Shown: positions 9,716 through 21,237, counted from the stretch's first letter. The stretch: DNA of 64,000 nucleotides from Epithemia pelagica (GCA_946965045.2 OX337228.1:1116001-1180000), one strand, 5' to 3'. Numbers and translations are program-made. The notes: generated by a model from the letters alone, not told the origin.

Positions 9716-9787
9716 GACCGGTTGGCTCAATGGTAGAGCATCAGTCTTCGGAACTGAAGGTTGTGGGTTCGAGTCCCACATCGGTCG
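9716..9787 (+). tRNA. tRNA-Arg (anticodon TCG)
   Basis: A complete cloverleaf can be drawn. The acceptor GACCGGT pairs with ATCGGTC (one G-T pair). The D arm is GCTC/GAGC, the anticodon stem is TCAGT/ACTGA with loop CTTCGGA, and the T arm is GTGGG/CCCAC with loop TTCGAGT. The discriminator base is G. The anticodon TCG reads CGA arginine codons. There is no intron and no encoded CCA, as expected for a nuclear gene. The A box (TGGCTCAATGG) and B box (GGTTCGAGTCC) that drive RNA polymerase III are intact. Confidence 0.95.
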
Positions 9788-10678
9788 AAGCTTTTTCCAA
9801 AAATCTATGCCTACTTTCCTGCTTGGTAGTGCTTCCCACATACTCCTCGAAGCTTTTTTTCAGAAAATCCCTGGTTGGAGGGGTTGGAGTAGTTAGTAGG
9901 AGTAGGTACTCCTAGTTTATTCTTTTCCTGAATGAAACTTACTCATACTCATAGGAGTAGCTTCCATCTCGACTCTATGATATATGATGCCTCCCTCGCC
10001 GTTACTATCGAGAATCGAGGTTACTGTCTCAAAAGCCGTGGACCACTCTGAATCAAAGGCATTTGAACTTCATTGGCTGAAAACTAATGATCTTTGCAAC
10101 GTGGTACTCCTATGCCACATGCCACGCTACCACTACACTGTTGGAGAAAAGAGCAGTGTTCTCTAGTACATGAGTCAAGAATTGAAAGTATGAGTACCAG
10201 AGCATTTGTTCATGCTTTTCGTATGTTTCATTGTCAACATTCAACTTGAGCTCACATTGGTCCCCCTGAATCTTTCCGAAAAAGACCTCGAGAGCTATTC
10301 CTCTCTAGACGAGTAGGAGAAGTAAGTAGCTGATGGAGCAGTGAAAGCCGTCGGTCAGGAAGCCTCATTGGAAGAAACCAGTGAAGAAAAGAACCTTTTG
10401 GATATATTTGGATCCCCTAATCTATTCCTCAAAAGTATCTAGGTGGGTACTCTCTAGCTAGAGAGCTCGTTTTCCTTTCTCTCTCTAGCTGGCGCCTTAT
10501 GCGCATAGCTACCATAGCCAGATGATGAAGAGGCCGAAGGTTCAATTTTTACCGCTTTTCGGGTTACTGATTTATTGAGAACAAGTATTGGAATCCAACA
10601 GGACAATAACCCCAAACCAAATTTTCTCCCTCTGCGATCCTTGTCCCAGATACCTTTGTATATTTGTATATCAATATC
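9788..10678. other. Intergenic, tRNA-Arg to eL27
   Basis: It holds only short frames with no protein-like content. A few words recur (AGTAGGAGTAGGTACTCCTAG, and CTCTCTAGCTAGAGAG near 10450-10490). The last 100 bases before 10679 should hold the eL27 promoter and 5' UTR, but no clear element was recognised. Confidence 0.5.
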
Positions 10679-11252
10679 ATGGCAATTATAAGTAAGTCCA
10701 GCGTTGTTGTTGATACCTATTCTTTGAAAGCGAAATTGTGTGGAGGAGATGCTTTATTCACCGTCTCCGACACGAGAAACATTGGACTATACCGACCCTC
10801 ATCGTTGTGTTTTTGCGTTGCGTACAGAGGCTGGGAAGGTTGTAATAGTATTAGCTGGAAGACACGCAGGTAAAAAGGCTGTGGTTGTGAAGACCTTTGA
10901 CGATGGAACCAGTGATAAGCGATTCTCTCATTGCCTGGTGGCCGGTCTGGCGACGAATCCACGCAAGGTAACGAAAGCTATGGACAAGAAAAAGGTGGAA
11001 AAGAGATCAAAGACAATGAAGCCATTCGTGAAATACATCAATGTACGCCACATTTTCCCAACACGCTACGTTGTCGATTTGGATCTTAAAAAGGAAGTGG
11101 ATGAGGCAGATTTGGTTGACGTGGAACGGAAAGTTACCGTCAAGAAGAATCTGAAAAAACTGTTTTATGACCGATACATGAACCAAAAGGAAGTAACCTC
11201 TGAGAAGAAAGCGCAAGGGAGCTCTTATTTCTTCAAAAAGCTGCGATTTTAA
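10679..11252 (+). CDS. RPL27: Cytosolic 60S ribosomal protein eL27 (RPL27)
   Basis: This is a component of the large cytosolic ribosomal subunit. Exon 2 (10828-11252) holds family landmarks in order: GKVVIVLAGRHAGKKAVVVK (KOW-type start), DDGTSDKRFSHCLVAG, PRKVTKAM, KRSKTMKPFVKYINVRH, PTRYVVDL and the C-terminal SSYFFKKLRF. The true start lies in a tiny first coding exon at 10679-10691 (ATGGCAATTATAA). It is followed by GTAAGT; the intron 10692-10827 (136 bp) ends in CGTACAG. Splicing gives MAIIKAGKVV, matching the family's usual N-terminus, and a protein of 145 residues, the normal length. An in-frame ATG at 10740 lies inside the intron and is not the start. No defects are seen. Confidence 0.95.
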
Positions 11253-12070
11253 GAGACACATTCTACGTCATAGTCATCTTACTCTCGAATATGGTAACAC
11301 AAAATTTGACTCTCCTCAATTTTGTCGCGAATCTCGAATGTGTATTTTATGGTCTGTATGTATGGCGTTCTCGTTCAGATATTAACAGGACCCTCAGTCT
11401 CCCCGACTATGGTAACGATTCGTCCAGGAACTAGTTAGACATGTGCGCGGACTTGTTGTGAAGGACGCCAGATCTATTGTTCTATTGCAAATTGCAAGAA
11501 GCATTATTTTACATCATTAGCAAAAAGTAAACAAAATTTGTACAAAAGTGTGTACAACAACTTGGTCATGACCTTTTCAATCCACTTCTTGCCGTACGGC
11601 ACTTGCGCCAAAATCTTCGAGAACGGGCGAAGAAGACACTAGCCGTCCAGCACAGGCCTTCGACCCATCAAGAAGACATAGATTGGCACGCTATGATAAC
11701 AGAAGCACACAGGAGACACTCGACGACCTGCGACGTTGAAGGACGAAGCGCTAAAGAAGACAGACTGGTTCAAATTCATCAACCCGAGCACAACATGAGT
11801 CAGGCAAAGTTCACAACCACGGAGGACAGATAGCCATGGAAGGCGATGGACCAGCACATTCAAATCGGTCGCCAATTTTGGAATCAGAACGATACTTTGC
11901 ATCAAGCCACAGCTGTCACCAAAAGTCGAACAAGATAGTATGCGATGAAGAAAGGTCGTCGCGGGTCTCAACTGATTCCGAGACGAGGTGGCTATGATGA
12001 TTCGGTTGAGCCTGACCAAGCCCAAGTCACGTTTTCCATGCGTTTGACCATCATGGACATGTGTGAGAAT
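11253..12070. other. Intergenic between convergent eL27 and the PAS-LRR-receiver gene
   Basis: This should hold both 3' UTRs. Open frames at 11603-11833 (+) and 11639-12025 (-) overlap on opposite strands and show no domain or composition suggesting real protein. Confidence 0.5.
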
Positions 12071-15000
12071 TCAATGATCGGTTTTCCCGTTAGTTCGTTC
12101 CTGCTGAGTTGCATCCAATCTCAAATTTGAAAACATGGGCGAAACATCATCCACCACTTTGAGTAAACGTGGTATATTGCAGGGCTTACTTTCCATCACG
12201 TCCAAGCCTGCTTCTTTGAATTTCATCAACTCGCTACGCTCAAAATCATCCACGTAAGCAGCCGTCAAAGCACAAATGGGTTGACGAGCTCCAGGACGAG
12301 ACTTGTCTTCCCATTCTCGAAGCTTCTTCGTTGCTTCGAAACCATTCATGACAGGCATGTCGATATCCATGAATGCAATATCATAAATGGACGCCTTCAT
12401 TTTCTCGACTCCTTCTGCTCCATTAGCAGCAGTGTCAACAATGAAATTGGCATCTTCAAACGCCCGAGAAACCATCCGGCGGATGATGCGACTGTCATCG
12501 ATCACCAGAACTTTGCGTTTCAATCCACCTTGCCGCCAGCCATCCAGCCCACTGTTCATACAATGGTATCGTAACTGCCGTAAGATAGTCAAGGATGCTT
12601 CCGCATACTGCGTAAGGATAACATCATGATGCATGGGATCTTCCTCTTGTTCGATCATTTCGGCAGCTGCTGACTTCAACCGTTCGAGTTGCTGATCAAA
12701 TCTGGGAAACATGGATATCCTTTTCTTGGCCCTCCCAGATTTCTTTTCTTTCGCTGCAGCGCGCGATTCCATATTTACAGGGGCAGCATCGGCTTCTCGT
12801 GCCTCGTCTTGTTTCAGTTCTTTGTCGCTCGAGGATCCAGATGGCGATTGCATCTCTGCTAAATCATTCTGATGAGGCTTGTCCGGAGCATGCAAGCGAC
12901 CATCCGAGAGTTCCCTTGTCCAATGTGAAGTAGGTGCTGGCATGTCGCCATCGAGCTTGTCGATATCAATGCCAACCGACCCCTTCAAAGCTTCTCCCAA
13001 CGGCGGTAAGACGTCTCGAATTTCCTCCGCAACTTCACTATCAAGAGCTGCAAGTAAATCACCCCGTAACTTCAAGTTGACATACCCATCACTCCCACGA
13101 TCTCCGTCGCCACCATCGACATCATAGAAATACTTTTGCAGGACAGTGAGCTCATCATCGTCAAAGGGGATGCTACTGAGCCATCCAAGCATACGAAAAT
13201 AAGCATTCTGAGAAGGAATCCCGTGAACTTGGTTGATGTTGGAAACAAACTCTGGAGTCAAGAATCTTTGGTCCGATGAGTCGCTTCCGAGAGCAGACAT
13301 AACTCCAGGATCCATGGGAGCCACCCTCGAGCCTCGATGGCTCTCCATCCATTGTAGAATCGTCTTCATTTGTTCATCTTTACGTATGCGGAAGCATTCC
13401 TCGTTGCTTAAGTTTTGAGCAAACGGTTTGAGTGCACCGATTGCTACCATGGGTGGTCCTACCGCGTATCCGGCGAGTCTCTTCATTGGTACCCATCGAT
13501 TGGATATTATTCCAGCAGTTATGTGACATTGGGCTGCTTGGCCCAAGCAGCAATTGTCGAGATGAAGCTCTTCCAATCGCGGATGTTGTGCCAGGGTAAA
13601 GGCTAAGGCCATAGCTCCGGATATCTTCAAAATGTTGCCGGAGAGTCCAAGAAAGGTCACTGACTCACAGGCAATCAAACTGCGCATCAAGCTATTGATA
13701 CCACGACTTCCGATTTGATTAAAACTCAAATTCAAACGGGCAAGCGACTTCATACTTTGAAGAGAGGCTGCGACTAGCTGACAGCCCTGATCTCCAATAG
13801 CATTCTTGTCCAAGTCTAGACTCACCAGATTATGATGAAGTAGCTTGTTCATAATCTTTTCAATCCCTGAGGCTGTTATGGAGTTCGAAGCCAATCGCAA
13901 ATCCACCAAATCAACTTTTGATCGATTTGATACTATTTTGGTCAACTGAGTAGCGCCCTCGTCGCCAAGCGAATTGTTTGAGATGTCGATTCGGTCCAGA
14001 TACGGCAATGGAACCTGAGCTCCTGATACACTGCTGCTGTTTCGATTCGAGCTGCCACCGCCATTCCCTTCTAAACATCTCGATAGGACAGCAGCGCCAG
14101 CTGGACCGAAATGATTGGAAGATACGTTCAGCTCACGCATGGATGAGTGCGGTCCTAAGCCTTCCAACAATCGACCAAGTGCCTTCGGTCGCAATGATGT
14201 CGATGCCAAATGCAATACTTGTATACCAGAATGCTGATTCCAACAATTTTGCTCATTTTCCGAGGAGCGCTCACCAGCGGCAGAAGCGTGGTCTTTTCGT
14301 CGTTTGGATCGAGCGGAGGAGGAGGAAAAATCATCAAAATCATCATCATCTTCATCGTCACTTGAGTCACTGTCGTATCCCCCACTGGACCTGCTGTGTC
14401 TTTTCGAGCGATGTCTTCGGCTGGTTTGTCTCTTCAAAGTGGTGGAGAGTGCCAATGCTGTTCCTAGCGCGGATGCTGCAGCTTGTGTGACGTAGTTCCC
14501 TGAAAGAATAAGTCCTTTAATTGGACTCATGGATGGCTTCTTTTTCCGCTTTGCCAGCGCCTTTGCCAAGGCTAGGAATCCTTTTTCATCAATCCCACAA
14601 AACGATATATCGACAGTCTTCAAAGCCGTTCCTTCTTTGAACAAGGCTTCGCTCAAAATTTCAACGCCTACATTGCCAATGTAGGTGTAAGATAGGTTTA
14701 TAACGGACACCGGAGGGGGCGGACTGGCAAGAGAGGCCGACAAAGGTGGCGGAGGAAAGTTGTTTGCTGTTTCTGGAGGTGTCCGTCTTCTGGACGAGAT
14801 GTTTTGGCGGTTTGACCGACCTCCATAAAAAGAGCCGGGATCAGACTGAGGATGTTGCGGATGTAACGGGTCCAGAGCACCCCCTGGCTGTTGCTGTCTC
14901 AGTCGGTGCCATTGAAGCATATCGGACAAGGACATATTTGGTTGCTGCAGAGATTGCCACACCAAGGGAGCTACATCGTCAACTGGCAATTCTCCGGTCA

Positions 15001-16137
15001 AGACCATAGTTAGTAATCGCACTTCTTCGGGTTGTAACGATGTTGTTAATCCGAGGTCCAGTCGAATTCCCTTCCGAACCGATTCAATAATGGCAGAAGG
15101 ATCAAGGTTCTTTCGTCTCTGATTCTGTTGTTGGTCTTTGTCTGTGGCGCCCCCGTCCCCGCCTCCTGAGCTACTTTTACTTCCGCCGCCACCTCTTCCC
15201 TGTGTAGTGACAATTTCCAACAGCTGATGTAAATTGTCTGACGAAAAATCACCCACGGCCTGAGCATTCCGCGTTTCTTGCAATCGCGACAGAAGGACTT
15301 CCATTTCAATTGTTTCGTTCAAAAGGGTTCCAGAATCCTCTCGGTGCATTTGAGATGGAGGGTTGTTCGAGTCGTTGTTGTTATCGGTATTATTCGCCTT
15401 CGCGTCAGTTGATTCAGTGTTGGTACTGGAGTGAGTCAAACGAGCGGCTTGTGCTGCCTGCACAATTACTGCTGTGACCCGAATTCGACGATTCAACCAT
15501 TGCGCGGCGGCTATATCATCGACCAACCGTTCCACCAGTACCAGAACTCCTCCTCCAGGAATAATTGCACGGTGGTATTGTTGATTGGAAGATGGTGAAT
15601 TCATTTCCACCCACTGTAATGCTTTGCATGACAACCATATCCAATCACCTTCCAGAGTCCGCCGTCTGATAAAGACTTCGACATCGAATTCATGCTTATC
15701 CCAAAACTGCGATTTGACGCACAAGAATCCAGGAAGATCTTCGTCATACAAAGTATCGTATGTAGATGTCATCAACAGAGCTTCGGGCGGAAAGCCAATG
15801 GCGGAGTCAGAAGCTTCAACAATTGTACCTTTTCCATTTCGAAAACATGTGAGGGGAAGCGCATACACAATACGAGAGCGTGTATCGAAATTATTTTCTT
15901 ACCATCATTGGTTATTGTCATGTAGTGCTCTTTTGGTCGAGATGATGAGGGTGATTGATTCAACATGTTTTCCATATTTCCGGGGGTTTCCTCTTGCTGA
16001 TTTTGTTGCTGTTGGTATAGCAAATCCATCATCAAATTGTCTCCTGCCATTTGATCATTAGAAACACCTACAAGTTGTTGTTGTTGATGATGATGGTGCA
16101 GTTGTAGCAGTTGCTGCTGTTGTTGACTCAACAGCTT

Positions 16138-16178
<41 letters not shown>

Positions 16179-16458
16179 CTTGTTGTTGTTGCTGCTGCTG
16201 CTGTTGCTCGGAGGAGAACCACATACTGTCCACCACGTTTTGTGGCAGATGCTGTTGTGGTAATGGAGACTGATGATGAGGTTGGACCACAGACTCTTCC
16301 ATATGCTGCGGAAAGGTCTCAGGTTGTTCAGGAGCGCTATGATGATGATTTGGATCCAGTGAATCACCACCCGATCGGCGGCGCGCTCGGTTGCTCTCAT
16401 CTGCAGCCACGGCTTGCCGCAATGCCGCTTCCGCGGCCGCTTGTGCAGCCGCAATCAT
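12071..16458 (-). CDS. PolyQ / PAS-like / leucine-rich repeat / receiver-domain signalling protein
   Basis: There are two exons: 16458-15903, then 15828-12071. The 74-bp intron 15829-15902 (GTAAGA...AAAAG) joins ACCAATGATG to GTACAATT, giving TITNDG-TIVEASDSAIGF, a typical PAS beginning. The product is 1437 residues. In order: an Ala-rich start; a His/Gln-rich region with long polyQ (about 85-125); a PAS-like domain (about 178-290) with a PAC-like WIWLSCKALQW; Ser- and Pro-rich linkers; ribonuclease-inhibitor-type leucine-rich repeats (about 560-950, e.g. LVDLRLASNSITASG); a linker with acidic and Lys-rich patches; and a CheY-type receiver (about 1288-1410). The receiver keeps all key residues: acidic pocket IDDS, phospho-acceptor in FMDIDMPVMNG, ALTA Thr and SKP Lys. 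It is probably a phosphorelay output or scaffold that senses through PAS. No histidine kinase or DNA-binding domain is visible, so the partner and output are unknown. Confidence 0.82.
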
Positions 16459-17636
16459 CGCACCTCTGCTAATGCCGTGAACGTTCTTTGCTTTGTTGTT
16501 GCCGTCCCTCAGATGTTGTCTTTCAGCGCGGATTGTCGGTAGCCTCTAGAGAGGTAATAGGTATTACCCTGTCGCTCTAGACTAGGTACTCCTACTCTAC
16601 AATTATATTCTTGTAGAGGAGTAGATCTGTAATAATTAATAATGTCTTCTTTCGCCTCTCGATATTCGATATGGGATTAGGATTTCGGATTTCCCGGATT
16701 ATTTCAGGAGATATTCTAAGTTCTAAGACATAAGACATAGCTAGCTAGAGCGTCTACTAGCTAGCTAGCTCTACACTCTAAGGTGGCGAAGTAGTGCACT
16801 CTAAGAAAATCTGTATTGTAGAGCTGTGTCATGAGTCAATCGCGCATGATGCTCAGCGCATGACGAAGATTTGTTCTCGCTCGAGAAATTCACATAGAGT
16901 CTACACCCTATCATTACGCTATTAACAGCTTCATGCTCCTCTATTTGTAGCATCGTGGTGCAAGTCTTGGTAGTCTCCTCTCCAACCGCTTGACTGTGGT
17001 CAAATAAAACCCAGTCTTCAGCGCGTGAGAGGTCAAGCAGAGAAAGCCATTGACACAGCTCTACCAATCAGCTCTCCCTTTCTCTCTCTCCCCTCTCTAT
17101 CTCTAATAGAGAGAGAGCTGAAGACTAGCTAGAGCAGCTTTCGATAGTATATACGAGAACAAGAGAAATACTAGAGATCTTTCAATTTTATTCTCTCTCT
17201 CTCTGTATAGTCAATCGCAGCGTCCGGCTGACAGTGAACAGACGCGTGCTTCTCTTTTCGGCTTTAATTCTAGGTAGGTACAAAACGTAACACGGAGTAA
17301 TTTTTAATGCCAACGTAAGAAAAAATAGAAAAATTAATCGAGCACCTTGATTGCGCCATCCCAACCAGCTTGTTTTGGAGTTTTTTAAAGACACTGATGA
17401 CTACTCGTACATGTACACTTATTATCACGAGCTCATACTTTACAACTTACAAGTCGGATTATTTCTTGGCGGAATGAGTATCAGAAATCAGAACATTCAG
17501 TATCATTTTTGATTCACTCTCCACACCACCATCCACCATATCTCTGAGGAGTAGGCTTTGCATCAGCGCATCAAGCGTCTGGAAACGGGCTAACACGGGA
17601 AACAACGGCAATCTAGAGAATCTAGACAATCACAGC
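16459..17636. other. Intergenic, upstream of the PAS-LRR-receiver gene
   Basis: The promoter of the minus-strand gene should lie at the left end. The rest is simple sequence: CTAGCTAGAG-type repeats (16740-16790), TCTCTCTC runs (17075-17120, 17190-17210) and short frames with no recognisable product. The last five bases before element 1 (ACCCC, 17637-17641) are its target-site duplication. Confidence 0.5.
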
Positions 17637-17641
17637 ACCCC

Positions 17642-18274
17642 TCGCAAAGGTTAAAGGGCGTCTGCCCAAACAGGAATGTGGTGAGTGTTAGGTTTTAGAG
17701 GCTGTACCAAAGCCTCAGCAGACAGAGAGCAAAGAGGACAATCAGGAGTCACCAACTACGTAGCCAGTTCCCCACGGGTCAAGGAAAAGGCCAACAACTA
17801 CTAGGAGAGTAGGTAGGACACAAAGAGATGTGATGAATGGTGAGATTTTAGATTGTGAGCTTTATTCTAGATTTGTATGTCTTTCCCCATGGCTGTCTTT
17901 GCTGCCACATTAGGTTATTATCCCCAGTACTGGGTACAGAGATCCTACGTGCATTTCTTCCCAAATGTACTAAGGCTACGAAGATCTACTGGGTCATATC
18001 TCTAATGTACCGTGGCTACGTATCCTGTACGTATCCTTGGATGATTCTCCATTTCCCAATGACCACAGGTTCTCACATGTATCTTTGATTCTCACATGTA
18101 AGCCAATGTTGGTAGTCCCGTCATGGTCAATGGCGCCAATCTCGTTTTCGATAGCATACCTAGAGAACTAGTTATGATAGTTCGAGTCTTGTCTACGGTG
18201 TGTTAAGTGAATCAACCACAAGAAGGTGTACTCCTTATCGAGACGACTCGATCGGATACCTATAACTTGTGCGA
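17642..18274 (-). repeat. Element 1 LTR, 3' copy
   Basis: 633 bp, read as identical to 21238-21870 at a constant offset of 3596. The terminal inverted pentamer is TCGCA/TGCGA. The Gag-like ORF ends inside it (stop at 18168). Confidence 0.92.
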
Positions 18275-20063
18275 CTCCCCTTGATTCAGATTTACACACC
18301 AAATCAAATTGACACACCAAATTTCCAACAAATCTTGATTTCTCCCCAATTTCTCGTCCATAATGAACATTTGTCATTGAACGCATAGCTCGGCTAGTCA
18401 TGCTAGCATTGACACAGAAAACCATAGGTCCCCTAGGACTTAGTTTTCTCCAACTCTTTAAATTTCTCCCCATATTGTCTCCCCATGGCATGCCAAATCT
18501 AAGTCCATCATTTCCTTTATGATAGATGTGTTTGCCTCCACATGCCTCTGATGAATTTGTCGTCACAAAAGGTAGTGATCGTCCTCTATGTTTCATCTTG
18601 TGGATGAAGAGGAGATTGATAATGTAGCCATTGCTGATTCCATCATGATCGTCTAGAAAAATGATTTCATGGCTAATATTATGTTCATCGAAATAATCCT
18701 CCATTCCTGAGTCTTCTCCATCAATAAAATCATCATCACAACGATGGTTTCCCTTCTGAGCTCCACTTCCATTGCCATCATAGTTTACTTCTCCCCATTC
18801 GACTCTATTTGGGTAGTCAACATAGTGCGAAGTAGCTCTCTGTCCGTGTTTATCCGGTTGGTCTTTTTCCAAACATATTGCCCCCCTTTCTGATGTTGGA
18901 AGTTCTTTTTCCAGAACTAGTGCTCTCCCATTTGCTGCTGAAGGGGAATTCTTTGGAACTGTCACCCCCTCTTTGCATTTTGGTTGCGAGATTGATCTAG
19001 ATAGAACTAGCTTCTCTCCAAGCGATGCTAAATAGCTAGAACTAGTGTGATCGATCTTGACTCCAAGTTGATTGCCATCATAGCTAGCTTTAGGATTGTT
19101 CAAGGCTTCGTTGACTCCATTGCCAGCATAGCTAGATGAAAGGTTACCCATGATTTGTTCATTCTTGATATTACAAGAACCATCATCTTGGTTCATCTCT
19201 ATTCCATCATTCTGAACTCTCACTTTAGGTCTAGCCAAGTGATCAGATAGATTTCCCAGCTCTGCCCCAATTGGGTTGCCATTGTCTCCCAGCTTTGCCC
19301 CAGTTGCGTTGCCATGATCATTGTCTTGGATACCTACTTGGGTTCCAGATACAGAGCCAGGATTGATTCTCTGTGTGCGTCCAAATGCTTTGCCACCATG
19401 ATATTCGTGCTGTACTCCATGTGGGTATCCAATGCGAGGATACCTAATATTCATGTGGTTGCGCAAGACAACATAGTTTTTAGTCTTGAGTGTAATCTTG
19501 AATCTGAGTATGGTCCGTCTGTCAACCGAAGATATCTGTTTCGCGATGATGTCACACGTGTGATCAGAACTATCTAGTAGGACTAGACTTGGAAGAGGTA
19601 GATCAGGATCTAGATACTGATGATTGACGGAAAATTGGTCACGCCAGTCAACAAACTCTTGGTAGCTTAGATCTAGTAAGTCCGTATCACTGATTATCTT
19701 TCTCGTGAAATGCATCTTGTCAATAGCCCACATAGCTAGGTCCTCTAGTGCATATTCCACTGTTTTGGGTAGCAAAATAGGTTCCGATGTAGTTGGAGCT
19801 AGGAATCCATTTGTACTGTCGAGACCAAACTTGATGTCCATAGATAGAATCTCAACAACCTCAGAAAAAGAATCATAACCATTGTACTCCATCCAGGCAC
19901 AGAAAGGAACTAGGTATCGTGGACACTGGAATACAGTACAGAAGATGTGACCTAAACTTTCTAGATGAGTTTCCTCCAGTGCTAGATTCTCCCCAACACT
20001 CAGAGAGAAAGTCAGGTCAGCATTGCCTTGAGTCTCTGTCATACTTCTTGCTGTCTGATTCAT
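18168..20063 (-). CDS. Gag-like protein of element 1
   Basis: It has 631 residues from an ATG at 20063. Residues about 24-165 share layout and short words with the start of element 2's polyprotein: an IFCTVFQ / IIFTVCQF segment, FCAWMEYNGY / LMKWMKYHGF, LAMWAIDKM / LAYWAIYKT, and FVDWR / FNTWR. This is probably the capsid-type domain shared by the two families. The remainder is low-complexity Gly-Asn-rich sequence (GNATGAKLGDNG and similar repeats) with acidic patches. There is no zinc knuckle, protease, integrase or RT. The C-terminus reads through the purine tract into the 3' LTR. It may package element RNA while using another element's Pol. Confidence 0.72.
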   Translation of the reverse strand: MNQTARSMTETQGNADLTFSLSVGENLALEETHLESLGHIFCTVFQCPRYLVPFCAWMEYNGYDSFSEVVEILSMDIKFGLDSTNGFLAPTTSEPILLPKTVEYALEDLAMWAIDKMHFTRKIISDTDLLDLSYQEFVDWRDQFSVNHQYLDPDLPLPSLVLLDSSDHTCDIIAKQISSVDRRTILRFKITLKTKNYVVLRNHMNIRYPRIGYPHGVQHEYHGGKAFGRTQRINPGSVSGTQVGIQDNDHGNATGAKLGDNGNPIGAELGNLSDHLARPKVRVQNDGIEMNQDDGSCNIKNEQIMGNLSSSYAGNGVNEALNNPKASYDGNQLGVKIDHTSSSYLASLGEKLVLSRSISQPKCKEGVTVPKNSPSAANGRALVLEKELPTSERGAICLEKDQPDKHGQRATSHYVDYPNRVEWGEVNYDGNGSGAQKGNHRCDDDFIDGEDSGMEDYFDEHNISHEIIFLDDHDGISNGYIINLLFIHKMKHRGRSLPFVTTNSSEACGGKHIYHKGNDGLRFGMPWGDNMGRNLKSWRKLSPRGPMVFCVNASMTSRAMRSMTNVHYGREIGEKSRFVGNLVCQFDLVCKSESRGVAQVIGIRSSRLDKEYTFLWLIHLTHRRQDSNYHN

Positions 20064-21237
20064 AAACTAGTGAGATAAGATTGTCGTTCCTACCGATGAT
20101 CCCTCTGGCTTGCCGCCACCAGGTGGTAGTCTACCCTAATCCGTCTCCCCAGTCGCAGAAAAACAGTGTGCCACACCCCCGATGGGGTGGGGTTGCCTTC
20201 GTCACCAAGACCCCGCCTTGAAGATTACTCTCTATCCTTCAGGTACTATAAGACTTCGTTTGATATTACAACCAAGCGATAAGATGATCCAAACTGGGAG
20301 TAATGCCAATGGGCTCGCTATGCGAAGCTATTTTGATATGGCGCACTTCCGCTGCAGGGTTTAGGCACAACTAACGTAAACGTTAAGTTGGCAACGTCTG
20401 ACAGTCTGTCCTTGTCTCCACACACCCGGGATTGCCAGTCCCTAGCTTAGTCTCCACGTGTAAGAAAATTTCAGTCCTTGATGCGACTCCAAGTCATGAT
20501 GATGACGTCATCCAAATCTCCAAGAAATTCACGGGACTCTCCAAAACGTGACTCCAAAAATGACAGAAACGCGACCGTCGCGGGAATTGATCATCCACGG
20601 AATGATATCGCAAATCTGTTCACAGCACAGAGAAGAGAGCCTGAACGCCTGGCGAGCGTCAGCAACAGATGCGTTGTGAGAAAGACAAAGGTGTGCCGGA
20701 ACACGCGAAGGAGTACCTGTTGAGTACTTGAACTTCGCCCCCCTTACGGTATCCAGCCGGTCTGTCAAGGATGGCCCTCTTTTCAGTCTTGCGACTTACT
20801 TGTACTTAAAGTACGGGATGGGGGAATACGACAGTCTCGAAGGACTGGGAATCTGGTTGCCCGTTGGATTGGTTACCCCGGATAGGTCCCCAGATTCTGG
20901 ATGAACAAAACACACCCCCAAATTTTCGGTTCACGTTACACAGAAAACTGACCCAATACAAAATCAGATGATCGCCACGCGCGAGTTCCCCCAAGCAACA
21001 AGACACGATCGTCTCACAAACAAAGGAGGTGAAAACTCGGAGAAGACAATCGAGAGCAGCAATCAACCAGATCCGACAACAAAGTCCACGGGACAGGCAA
21101 CAAGATGGACAAGAAACAGCAAAATGTTGTTTCCATCCACAAGGGATGATGAAAAGCCACAAGCAGAAGCAATCCAAGCAAGGAAAACAACAATCAACCA
21201 CAAACCTGACTCAGAGAGTCTGTTGAGACTGTTAATC
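20064..21237 (-). other. Element 1 leader between 5' LTR and the Gag-like ORF
   Basis: About 1.17 kb with only short overlapping frames. The primer-binding site occupies 21223-21237 immediately beside the LTR. The rest would be the long 5' leader of the element RNA, where packaging signals would be expected. I see no domain. Confidence 0.6.
21223..21237 (-). other. Primer-binding site, element 1
   Basis: Plus-strand TTGAGACTGTTAATC abuts the LTR with no spacer. The same 15 bases abut the LTR of element 2 at 41700-41714. The word resembles a tRNA anticodon arm (GACTGTTAATC, with GTT as a possible Asn anticodon) and not a tRNA 3' end. Confidence 0.75.

Noticed and set aside
17855-18088. 77-codon ORF present twice (also 21451-21684)
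   Set aside because: It is an open frame within the two identical LTRs, antisense to the element, with no domain; duplication reflects the LTRs.
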